This document shows positions 1-10,369 of a stretch of DNA of 64,000 nucleotides, piece after piece. Origin of the DNA: Ceriagrion tenellum (taxonomy: Eukaryota > Arthropoda > Insecta > Odonata > Coenagrionidae); contig OY720636.1 of the NCBI GenBank assembly GCA_963169105.1, positions 121,848,188 through 121,912,187 on the forward strand. Direction: 5' to 3'. A model generated the notes under the pieces. That model had not been told where the DNA came from. It did not search any database and worked only from the letters and a program-made list of their open reading frames with translations. The first letter of the stretch is position 1. Each line of letters opens with the position of its first letter. A program made the translations under genes and the position numbers.

Positions 1-1895
1 TTCATACTCCTGCGATTTCAGCCACTTGGACGTAAAATGCGAGTCGCAAGTATATTTGTCCCAAATACTCTTTCTCCCGCGCATTGCTTTGTAGTCCCTT
101 TTAAATACTCCGTTTCCCTTGTCAACTCATCCCTCCCAAAGAAGCCTATGACATATCCACGCCAGTCCTCCCATCCTAATTGTATGCCTTTTTAAAACCT
201 TATAATCATTTATACCGATGTTATTCATTTGATAACACGTAGTTAAAAGTCCCATTTTAGCGCTAGGGTTAGTGCAAATTCTATTTTTATTATAAGTTGT
301 TGCTTTTAGTCAACCGGCTACATCTTTCTAGTCAAGAGGTTGGAAAGAAGCCTGCCTCTAAATTGTGTCGTTTATCAAATCCGAAATATCAGAAATAAAT
401 CAAGCGACTTGAAAAAGAAATTGAAATCTTTATAATTCTGAAAATAGCATTAAAAAGGTCAATGAAAATGAAATCACCACATTCTCCGCATTACTGGTAG
501 AAAGGCATAGTTGGCTTGCAATTTATGCTACTTGGCCCTGGAAATAACAGCTTTTTCCCACCACAGCCGGCAGAATCATCAAATTTGCCACAATGGCTCA
601 TGCGAAGTTAAATTTCATCAGCCTCACATTTTTATCAAAACAAAACACTCTTTCTTCGGCTGTAGAGCGTTTACAGAGAAAGCGTTGATATACGGCTGTA
701 AAGTAGTCCCAAAACTGAGATCAACACGGAGGTAAACGCATTGAAAGGAGGAGGGCGCAAGGAAGATTTAACTTGGCCTTTCCCTCAATGGACGTGCACG
801 AATCTGCTATCTCGAGTGAGCCGAGTTCATTTCGTGATGTGCTGCTCACTTAATGTTGCCAAGAGGCTACCAGAGGTTTCACTCGGAAACACAGGCAACT
901 CAATGATACTCCATTTATTCATACGTGCTCGCACCGAACATTGACTCGCCAAATCTGTTCACAAGCTGTATTCCTGGATAAAGACGGATTACTTATGTAT
1001 TTATTCCGGGATTTCAACACCTATTTTCCATGTAAATATTGCGCATTACTGCTCCAATGAATCGTATGACTCTAAAACAAGATCTCAACGTGCTGAGTAA
1101 TAAAAAACACTTGATTGGGGCCACACTTAGTTAACACACTTGGTCGACACTATGAACCACAATCAATGTTTACCTAGATGATGAACTTAGCGCTATAAAT
1201 ATGATCGTTTTGAAATTAAATATACTTGAAAACAAACGTCTTTTCCATCACTAAACATGTTAACTGCTAAATAGTTTCACTGAGTGACACCTAAGACGTT
1301 CTGTTATGCTCTCTAAATGATTATCTCCGCAAAAGAGGGTATTTGTAATCGTTCAACTGAAAAATTCCGACAGCAATTAAAGCTGCGATGGTTTTAATAA
1401 TATACCTATGCATTTTGATTTTGATTGTTTAACATTTAAATCATGATTAACACTCAAAATAAAATATCTTTGAAGACGCAACAGGCAAAGACTGTATAGA
1501 TAAATTTGGGCAGTAATGTATTTATCTCCAATTTTAGAAGTTATCGTCAAGGCTTGCCAATTTCAAGCGAGTTGTAATTTTCGAAACCCGACGATAAAAT
1601 GTTGATGCTTCGACACAGAGTCCGACTGTAAAATACGGGGCAGATGGGGTTTCCAAGGCCATGACAATCCTCGATACTGTCGAGATGTATACGTCTCAAT
1701 CAGCACTTGTTTTTCAGTTCACGGAAGACAATATTTATTAATACAAAATTCTAGAGTTAGGATTTATCAAAATGTTTGATCGCTATCAGACTACTAATTG
1801 GAGACTATTCTTAGTCTATCCGAAACAAAGTATCTTTCGTAAACCAATTAAATATTTAGAAAATAAAATAAACCAATTCGTGTTAACCACCCAAT

Positions 1896-1940
1896 TAATT
1901 AAATTATTAAAATAAACCAACTAATTAAATTATTAAAATA
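1896..1940. repeat. Short AT-rich tandem repeat, 26-bp period
   Basis: The unit TAATTAAATTATTAAAATA begins at 1896 and again at 1922, joined by a short AACCAAC-type linker. It is a two-copy local duplication in AT-rich sequence and has no apparent function. Confidence 0.7.
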
Positions 1941-1978
1941 TTAATGTTCTGCCTTCAAATGAAAACACTTATTTACGC

Positions 1979-2017
1979 CCACGTAACCACGCATAAGAAA
2001 CCACGTAACCAAGCATA
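1979..2017. repeat. Two-copy 22-bp direct repeat
   Basis: CCACGTAACCACGCATA at 1979 recurs at 2001 with a single change (CCACGTAACCAAGCATA). This is a recent small tandem duplication. Confidence 0.7.
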
Positions 2018-5000
2018 GGCACTTTTATCTCATATTCTGTGAAGTTTCTGGCTACCAAATTACGAACTATAAGAGGCGCAATTTCCTTCATACTCCGCTG
2101 CTTCTTGCATCGCTTACGTAAAATCATTATAGCATACAAGTTTATCGAAACCGTCTTATCAGATTATTTAACATTTTAGTGGCCAAACGATTTTTTCCTC
2201 GGACTGCATTTCCTTTTGTTTCATTTGCGTTATTTGAACCCATTTAAGCCAAAAAACAAATTTTTTATTTTTTTCCAGATCTTAATCGGAAATATCTCCA
2301 TGCAACTTAAGTTGTTCGTTGGGAATTGGGGGTACCAAATGGGGGTTTCCCATTTGAATGAGAATTAGGCTGAAACTTTTAAATAAAACGTTTATAGTTG
2401 TAATTTTTTATTATTATTAATATTAGTTATTGGAACCAATTAGACCTTAATACCTAACTATCGCACACACGCAATATCCTACCACAAAGTTATGTTTATA
2501 GAATTTTTACAGGATGATTGCACATGCAGAAAAATAGACAGGCCAATTCTCATGAAATTCAATAAAACATTCTGGGTGTAACAGAGCATTAGTTTTTGCA
2601 CAAAGAGACTTTTATAAAGTCAAAATTCATATTGACACTACCCTTTTATTTTTTAACGGCTGATGTGACTTCCTAGTCATTGCACATATATAAAATCGCT
2701 ATTTTTGAGACTTGAAACCACGCCCAGCAGATCAAGATCCCAAACTTTTCATCTGGAATGGACGATATTCACTTTGAAACTGTGACAAATCAACGGAACT
2801 CCGTATATAAGTGTTCGGTAACAAACGATGACCTCAGGATATTCCATCTCTTCGAATGAAAAATGACTACGGCTGTTTTTTCCTGATAATCACCCTGTAT
2901 ATGGCCAAAAGTATATCACCAAGATCTACATCTCCCACCAATTTGTAACATTATTCAATAGGTAGGGAAATGGGTACAGTCTGTTTGTCCTTTTATTGAG
3001 TATGGGTTGACTACCCACAGTATTAAATTTGTATTTGAGGTCATAACTGCATTGTTGTTCCAATGAGCAACTAGTAAATCACCATCGGTTACTTCTTTAG
3101 TCGAACACCTGGCTCTTTTGCTCGACTTTTTCCGCAATCCCATGGAGGCATTACATGTAACTCAATGATTACGTGGTGATCCCCGTCCCTTTTATTCCCA
3201 TATTTGTGACTCATAGAGCAAATTTTCGGAAGGGGAATGTTATCAAAGTATAACTCGAAGGCCTTTCTCTGGTGGCTCATATTCAGTATGCATACGATGC
3301 GCAATAATAAAACGTATCCTTGCCGAAGACTGCGTTGTGAATTTGGAGTTCTTGTACACTGTTTGCCCTGGGGAACTGAGTGAATTATATTGTAATTTGA
3401 CTTCACCAGACAACATTTATTGTATCCGAGCTGAATAGGTTTGCGTTATACTGCTTGTTAAACTGCTTTGAACCATGCTTATGATGACAGCACATATATA
3501 AACTACAATTATCTTGGGAAGCCAGATTTACTTATCGTGATAACACATATTAGTTAAATATAAACTAAAAGTCATCTTGGGAGTCAAGAATTTAGCATCT
3601 CAATTCGGTAATTCAAGTTTTGGGGGTATTTTATACAGATTATCGGAGAAACCAATCTTTAAGATGTCCGTCAAATATAATTAATGGACAAAATCTTCGT
3701 ATAGCCTTCAATTTGATGTCATTTTGAAAAATCACTACATTAACGTCAATAGTACCATTTAATAATAATATATAGATACATTTTTAATAATTTTTTAACA
3801 CTTTGGATAAATTAAATTCTGCTGTAAATCTTTCATGACGTCTGAATGTGATTCTTAAATCAATGCACAATTATGTACTTCCAAGTGCTAACGAGCAACT
3901 ATAGTTGCATCAAAACATGGATGATCAATAAAAAATTTAAACTTGCACAGAATTTTGACATATATATTTTAAAAGAGACTTACATATTTACTGACCATTT
4001 TGGTCTATTTAAAATCAAATTTATGCTCAGCAGAGCAGATGGAATACACTTCCGAGCAACAAAGAGTCAGAAGCACAACTGACAGCAGTTGACCCTGACA
4101 GAGTCGAAATGCTAGGGTGCCGCTACCTCTTAACCTACATACTTTCTAAAAAGCAATAAAGCTAGTAAGAGGAATAAGCTTCAACAATACCTTATGGTGA
4201 CAATTTCACGGGCTCTATGGAAGGAAGAGGAATTTTTTATTTGCAGTCCTATAACTTAAGTTGCTCGTGGGTTGTAATGAGTTAATGCCTCTCAGTTGAA
4301 TTAAATGCTCGTTTCTTTCAGGTGTTTAGGAAATCTACTTCATTAATGAACCTAACTGGGCACAAGTTGTTCACACTTAGCAAAAAAAATGTACACCCGT
4401 TGTCGATGGTTTCCTTCATTCTGATTGAATAGTGAAATACAAAATACTTTTTGGGTATACAACAGTATCTTTTCGAATCATTCCTCTAGAATTGACATAT
4501 TTGTTTACTCCAGATTAGGAAAATATACTTAAAACTGCTGTAACTATGTCCACACTATCCAGAAAAAATATTTCCGTCAAAAATCAATTACGGTCAGCAA
4601 TCTTCTACTCAATTCTTTCTCCTAACAATTAGTCGAAAAGGGAGAATTACGTAATTGTACGTCCCCAAAGCGATCCTAAGTCTCCAAATACGTGACCCTC
4701 TACCATTAAAGCTCATAATATTTTGCTGAACACGGTTATCAAACTAAGTCGATTAAATTTGAGTATTACCCTTCAAAAAGACTGGACCACAGCTACCCAT
4801 GTATTTGAGTTTTAAAAAATACACTTTACCTCTTCATTTAATCAGATCATTGAAATTTTCCATGCTCCGCATTTCTCACACAAATTGATCGTGTCATCGC
4901 CATCGCCGTCGTTGACAGGTAACCGTCGGAAAAATACATATAATCCCCTCTGAGCAGGAAAAAAACGAAGCGAAAGAATGCGAGAACATCGCCGGGGAAG

Positions 5001-5039
5001 CAGACCACTTCTTCCCAAAACATTCGACCGCCCTCCCAA

Positions 5040-5900
5040 GGTTTTGCCATTAGTTAAGGGTGGAGAAGGGAGAGGGAGAACGGAGGAGAAGAAGCGATAT
5101 TAACACCCTTTGGAAAAAAAAGATTAAAGAGAGAACACGGGGACAGAGAAAGAGAGAGGTGGCGGAGGAGGCGGGAGTGGAACAGGAGAAGGAGAAGAGG
5201 AAAGAGCAAAAGAAGGAAGAAGAAAAAAAAATGGATGGAACGCGAACATTTTTGCATACTCTCGTCCAAAAGGCTCCCTTCAATCGAACGAATCGGGAAG
5301 AAGGAAGGGGTCATTGGCCGTTTCTCTCGCTTCCGGCGAGAAGAGAAGAAGGAGAAAAAAATAATAAGAATTTTCTCCTCCTACCAGCCGACCAGGACAT
5401 AAAGGAGGAATGGGGGGCCCTTGAATGTCAATGCCGAAGTGAAAGCTCCTTCCGGTAGACCCGCGCAACACAAACGGGAGGTTGACGGAGGTTGGGGACG
5501 ATCCTGGGATAGTGCGTGCGTTTTGACGAGTAAGGATTGGAAGGAGAGTAGTCGCGCGCGATAGGGTCGTTGGCCACTACGCACAAGGACTGACACGCAG
5601 CGTGTAGATGCGAGCGAATGGCTCCACGATTCTCCCTTCTCCCTTGCCAAATACATCTTGCCTCCACTAACCCCGTCCAATGTGTACGTTTTTCCTCCGT
5701 CTCCTTCGGCAAAGAAGAGACCGAGAAAATCGGCTCACCTATTTTTTTATACGACTGGTCAGCGGTGTTCTCTCTCTCGATGGTGCGGTTATCTGGGCCC
5801 GCCCACGCGAAAGGGCGGAGTAGCTGAAAGGGTTTTCCAGATGAAATCAAGGGCGCGCCGAGTCATATAGTGCGCTCATCCGGCTGGCTGGCCACTCGAG
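5040..5900. other. GC-rich, purine-skewed island
   Basis: Base composition changes sharply. From about 5055 to 5240 the plus strand is almost entirely A/G, and 5240-5900 is CpG-containing and balanced. Open frames of up to 140 codons occur on both strands, but they overlap each other and are rich in Arg/Glu/Lys or, on the other strand, Phe/Ser/Leu. That is what low-complexity DNA gives when translated, so I do not call them genes. The composition would suit an unmethylated CpG island or promoter/5' UTR region, but no core promoter or coding exon can be assigned. Confidence 0.45.
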
Positions 5901-8900
5901 ATGGAACACAAGGAGGAAGGTATTAAGAATGGAAGGGTGGGATGGAAGAACAAGAAGAGACGCCCCGGCCACCGTGAAGTAGGACGATTTCACTGTTTGT
6001 GAACGATTTACTAAACCCCCAGGACAAAAACGATGATAGTGAAGCGATAAAATCTAGAAGATAAAAACTACATTAAACGAGCAACTCCCATGTCCAGTTC
6101 CTGAACTGACTACTTTAAGCGTAACTTCTAGTGCAACAGACTACTTTAAGCATCCTAGATATAAATAAAATACTTGGTCAAAACTTTAACAATTGTATTT
6201 ATCTCGCAATGAAGAAAGAGTATTCCAAACAGAGGGTCTAGCCTTCACAGGGGTGGTTTGCCTTGCCATGAAATTACAAAACTCGTAAAACGACACCATA
6301 CGAATTTACCAATAATTCTTCGGTAAACTCGGTGATTTCAGTCGTGCCTTCGTGGAAATTAACCATGATGTAGAGAACACGATGTATTTTCCCACAATTT
6401 ATGTTCAATCGTGCAACTAATTTCGACACAAAGGTATCTGAGGAAGACGCCTTTTCATCGAAACTAGTTGTATGTATGATTGAAAATAAATTGTGGAAAA
6501 ATGCAAAGTGTTCTTTACACAATGATTCTTTGGTGCAGATTATCACACAGTATTATCGGATGGTAATCATTTCATAGGCTTTTAATCAGATTGCAAAGCG
6601 GGAGCATAGCATCCATAAAAGGTTATAGTATTTTCAGTGTTTTTTTAATATTTATCCGCAAGTTTTAAATCATAAAGCCATAATTTATCACATTAACCTG
6701 AGTTCTATATAAAAAAATATCTTCCTTATAAAAATATGCTATGTCAACCACGTCTGAATTACTCCCTAATTGATATCAATGTATATATGATTACTTGTGG
6801 AAAACTGCCAAAACGAGGTAAGGTCTAAGGCCAGTTGCATGTCAAAATTTATTGATTTAATCCAAGACATAATGGAAGAATGCCCTTGATTCACTGCCGA
6901 TAAGCTCCATAAAATCCCAATGAAATTACACATGGTGATTCATGAAGTTCAAAAAAATGTAGAACAAAATAAGGGCTTACCCTGAAAATTCCCTCAACAA
7001 TTTACTCTCAGTATTGAAAAAGTACACGACAAAATTAAGGCAGAAAAATGCGGCTATGTTTTATAACTTTGAAGCAATTACACCTGTATAATAATTTTCA
7101 CGGATAATCTACTCTAAGCATGGAAACAGCCTTAACGGGTGGATTTACGAAATCGCCGGAGAGGGTAGATGTCCGAGTTATCCATAAATCCCATTAAGAG
7201 GTTTCTGACAAACCAATGTCAACAAAAATAAATCTTTCACAGTTATACTCTTAGGAATCCTAGATAATACGTTATTAATTGATATGTGCGAAGTTTCAAA
7301 GGGAAATTCTAGCAATATATTACCCCTAACCATAAACTATTGCCATAACCCCAAAACGAGGGTACTCGTTGAAGATAGTATTAAAAGGCTAAAATACCTC
7401 TAAATCTAGTTCAAACCGTCAACTATCTGACAGAGAACTATCTGACAGAGAACTAGCAAGTTTTACCCATTTTGGAAGGAAATTAAATAGTACATCTCGT
7501 GCAAAAGTGACCACCCAGTCAGTTGCCGCATCTTCTACATTCACCCATAGCAGTAATTAACTGAGGTTAGGGTCCGATAAGAAATAAATTATTACAGAAC
7601 GTTCATACGGGTACCATCAAGTACCGCCTGTTAATAATACAAAAATTAGCGAGTATTACCCAAACACCTCTTTAAAGACGTCCGATAAGGTTCATACCAG
7701 ATTTAAAGTGTAAGTACATACATTCAAGCTTATAATTCAATCATCTTCTGAATTCATGAGTAAAAAATTACTACTATATACCAAGTACTGAAATTCTTGG
7801 GCCTTAGAATGAATGAAATGGATTACTTACAACCATTATTGAGAGTCCAAAATAAAAATGAGATATCAAAGAGGACATTGTAAATGAAAGCAACACTCCA
7901 GGTAAAAGTTAAAATAATAGACGATGGAAATAAAAAGAATGCTCGTCTTATGAATTCCATGGGTATTCGATCCCAATGATACGCTTAAAGATAAAGAAAA
8001 GTCTTTAAAAGTAACGTTATGTCAATTCACCATAAACTTGGGCTAATTCTTTGACAATTAAGTAGACAAATAATAATAACATTTAGACGCATAATTTTTT
8101 AAACGCAGTAAGGTGATATTAGATTTTTGACTCGTGTACTCAAATTCGACAACAGCAGTAACACATCATCAATAATTGAATATTTATGTGACTGTATGCA
8201 CTTTTACTAAGGAAAGGTATTTATTTATATAGGAAAGGATTATCTCCCAATGAGTTTTTGGGAAACTGGCCGGAATCGCATGGTTAATTAATTTAAAATA
8301 AATGTCGATCATTACTATAGTTACGTTAGGAAAGTTTACGGCTCCTTTTCTTCGGACAGTGATTTAAAAATGGAACTTATTTTCACTCTGAATCTGAAAT
8401 CTATTGATCATGAGAATGACCTAATAGCTTTAAATACACATTTAAAACTCAAATTTCATTTCACTGAAAACATGTTCAAAGTATTTTAGAAAAATGAATC
8501 ATGTTATGAACAAATTTGAAAGTCATAGGTAACTAATTAGTAGTTGTTGGTGGTAAGGTCTAATATTAAATAAACAGAACAATTTTAATCAGTTTAGCTA
8601 CACGGACATCTAGTCCATGGCAAATTCAAGTCAAGTGCTTTGTAAATTTGTTCTTAAAATCTCAAGGGGCTTTTAAATATTGCAGATGTGTGAGGATTGT
8701 CTTTCCATGAAATATCATACGTCCATTCACAGCAAATAACATGCATATAGAGCAATGAATTTCCTAAACTGGACTTGAATTTCTCTACATATTTCAAATA
8801 TCATGCTTGAACTGTAACCAAAACTTTGAAAGTAAATTTTAAATTGGAAAAGTAAATAATTAAGGCATCTACCATGAATATCATTAAAATTAATTTCACA

Positions 8901-8960
8901 ATTATATTACGTTTAGGCTTGAAATTGCATACCACACCTCATAATTTAAAGGTTTTCAAA
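5900..8960. other. AT-rich non-coding stretch
   Basis: No gene, RNA or mobile element is recognisable. Apart from a 15-bp tandem repeat at 7421-7455, the sequence is unstructured AT-rich DNA. Confidence 0.6.
7421..7455. repeat. 15-bp tandem repeat, two and a third copies
   Basis: The unit AACTATCTGACAGAG is at 7421-7435 and 7436-7450, followed by a partial AACTA. The copies are identical, so the duplication looks recent. Confidence 0.85.
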
Positions 8961-9128
8961 AGTCTCCAAACATTGCATTTTAACAAATGATGTGGTACGA
9001 AGTCACTCGCACGGGTGCATATACACCAGGGTTGAAATTCGCTATGAAAAAAATCATTTGACTTGGCCGAGATTCAAACCCGGATCTAGTTCGCATAAAC
9101 TCCCCTCGAAATTCGCCTTGAAGGAAGA

Positions 9129-9358
9129 TGGCTTGGTGGTGTAACTGGCTAAATACTTTAAACAAAAATGTATTATAAATGTATGTGTCTTTGGAGCGGA
9201 TCTTTTTTTTGCCCTGTATGCTAATGAATATGATATTGTTATAAATTATATGCTAATGAATATGATATTGTAATATGATATTGTTATAAAATAAAATTAT
9301 TGGAACAACACACCTGACCGGCAATTGGAAGATCCGGGTTCGAATCCCGGTCAAGTCA
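9129..9358 (+). repeat. Split tRNA-like sequence, copy A (SINE head)
   Basis: The halves are 9129-9152 and about 9307-9358. When the intervening DNA is ignored, TGGCTTG at the 5' side can pair with CAAGTCA at the 3' side as a seven-bp acceptor stem with one G-U pair. A D-loop-like TAACTGGCTAA and a perfect T-arm (CCGGG-TTCGAAT-CCCGG) are also present. The T-arm supplies a good RNA polymerase III B box, and TGGCTTGGTGGTGTAACTGG is A-box-like. The anticodon stem is imperfect and the loop lacks U33, so this is a tRNA-derived repeat rather than a working tRNA gene. It is interrupted between CTAA and CACACC. Confidence 0.65.
9153..9306 (+). mobile_element. 5'-truncated LINE 3' tail inserted in tRNA-like copy A
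   Basis: This is the last ~150 bp of the same element that sits at 9642-10271. Both contain ATACTTTAAACAAAAATG, TGTGTCTTTGGAGCGGATCT and an AT-rich end made of repeated TGAATATGATATTGT units, and both finish in TTGGAAC before AACACACC. The insertion lies at the same position of the tRNA-like sequence as the longer copy, but it is truncated to the 3' UTR and shows no target-site duplication on its left side. Confidence 0.75.
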
Positions 9359-9641
9359 AATGATTTATTCATAGCGAATTTCAACCCTGCTGTATATGCA
9401 CCCGTGAGAGTGACTTCGTACCACATCATTTTTGTTAAATGCAATGTTTGGAAATTTGTCAATTTCGTCGTTTTAATAATTAAAATGTTGGGTTTATCCA
9501 CCGCGACAGTGGCTTTGTAAGCACGACTTCGTCTCATGTGCTACAATGTAGACTTGAGGCCTGAACATCCAGTTCGCATAAACCCCCCTCGAAATTCGAC
9601 TTGAAGTAAGATGGCTTGGTGGTGTAACTGGCTAACACACC

Positions 9642-10046
9642 ATGTACGAAATTTGTAGTGATTGTATGGTAACGGGAGAAATGAAATACAGACTTGGATT
9701 TTGCGATAGCCCAGTATGTCCTAAATACAGAAGGATAGACAATGTAGTTCACAAAATACTAGGTTGTAAAGGACCAAACAGGGAATGGGAAATAATGAAA
9801 AACATTTTTAGAGACTTCGACACATTCGGAGATGGAGATTTTGGAGAAAAGAATCTGTTAACAATAAATTTTAAATTATTTCCTGCCAAGAAAAGTATAA
9901 TCTTAACAGAACTAATAGCAATTTTCGTGGAAAGTCAAACAGGTCAGAAAAATATACGATCGGCTTTAATCGATAAAATTAAAATAGTAAATAAACAGAT
10001 ACCCTCCTCACAGCATGAAAAAACATGGCTGCTGAACGTCTTTTAA
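9642..10046 (+). pseudogene. C-terminal fragment of LINE ORF2-like protein
   Basis: An open frame of 134 codons begins exactly at the truncation point of the LINE, so its initial Met is incidental. Residues 21-42 contain a cysteine/histidine cluster, CDSPVCPKYRR followed by HKILGC. This resembles the C-terminal CCHC-type zinc-binding motif found after the reverse transcriptase (and RNase H, where present) in R1/I/Jockey-group non-LTR elements. The region after the motif is Lys/Ile-rich and ends at a TAA before the 3' UTR. No reverse transcriptase or endonuclease domain remains, so the fragment cannot act alone. The clade assignment is inferred from the zinc motif and is not certain. Confidence 0.6.
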
Positions 10047-10271
10047 CAGTATTTTATGTAAAAAGAATGAGATAAAAAAACTAAAATATGTAAAATATAT
10101 TCATGTTTGTGACTAAAAAATACTTTAAACAAAAATGTATTATAATGTATGTGTCTTTGGAGCGGATCTTTTTTTGCCCTGTATGCTAATGAATATGATA
10201 TTGTTATAAATTATATGCAAATGAATATGATATTGTAATATGATATTGTTATAAAATAAAGTCATTGGAAC
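9642..10271 (+). mobile_element. Non-LTR retrotransposon 3' end inserted in tRNA-like sequence
   Basis: A 5'-truncated LINE lies between two copies of AACACACC (9634-9641 and 10272-10279), as expected for target-primed reverse transcription with an eight-bp target-site duplication. It holds the C-terminal part of an ORF2-type protein, a 3' UTR and a terminal AT-rich region of repeated ATGAATATGATATTGT motifs instead of a long poly(A). The target is the D-loop/anticodon-stem side of the tRNA-like cassette. A second, shorter insertion of the same family at the identical nucleotide lies at 9153-9306. This suggests a site-specific LINE. Confidence 0.75.
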
Positions 10272-10369
10272 AACACACCTGACCGGCAATTGGGAGATAC
10301 GGGTTCGAATCCCGGTCAAGTCAAATGATTTTTTCATAGCGAATTTCAACCCTGGTGTTTTCAAAAGTG

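Larger units (their letters stand above)
1..4830. other. AT-rich non-coding stretch
   Basis: I see no supportable gene here. The open frames are all short, lack recognisable motifs and are interrupted on both strands at the density expected by chance in AT-rich DNA. Two small tandem repeats (listed separately) lie near 1.9-2.0 kb. The remainder is simple AT-rich sequence, and it could be intergenic or intronic. Confidence 0.6.
8965..9453. mobile_element. Foldback element with tRNA-like cassette (copy A)
   Basis: The arm at about 8965-9087 is an imperfect inverted copy of about 9332-9453. The shared parts include the strings ATGATGTGGTACGAAGTCACT and CAGGGTTGAAATTCGCTATG and their reverse complements, and each arm ends inward with a tRNA T-arm sequence (TTCGAATCCCGG or its complement). 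Between the arms lie an AGTTCGCATAAAC...-type leader, the 5' half of a tRNA-like sequence, a short LINE 3' end, and the 3' half of the tRNA-like sequence. The element therefore looks like a foldback repeat whose inner arm is a tRNA-derived SINE. Related pieces occur at 9570-10356 and 32101-32236. No protein is encoded. The whole A+B cluster is bounded by a 12-bp direct repeat, GTTTTCAAAAGT (8952-8963 and 10356-10367), which may be a target-site duplication or chance. Confidence 0.7.
9570..10356 (+). mobile_element. tRNA-like SINE/foldback unit, copy B, interrupted by a LINE
   Basis: The leader AGTTCGCATAAAC (from 9570) and the tRNA 5' half (9612-9635) repeat copy A closely. The 3' half (about 10272-10323) carries the T-arm GGGTTCGAATCCC and the tail GCGAATTTCAACCCTGGTG, where the copy stops. 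In this copy the anticodon arm is better formed: CCTGA pairs with TTGGG around a seven-base loop CCGGCAA. The unit is interrupted by a 630-bp LINE 3' end with an eight-bp direct repeat on both sides. Confidence 0.7.

Noticed and set aside
5054..5850. Overlapping frames of 77-140 codons
   Set aside because: Low-complexity translations of a purine-rich island, open on both strands, with no recognisable motif.
9129..9358. Functional tRNA gene with an intron
   Set aside because: The acceptor stem and T-arm pair well, but the interruption lies at the D-arm side rather than next to the anticodon. The interrupting DNA is a LINE 3' end, the anticodon loop lacks U33, and the sequence is repeated within a foldback element.
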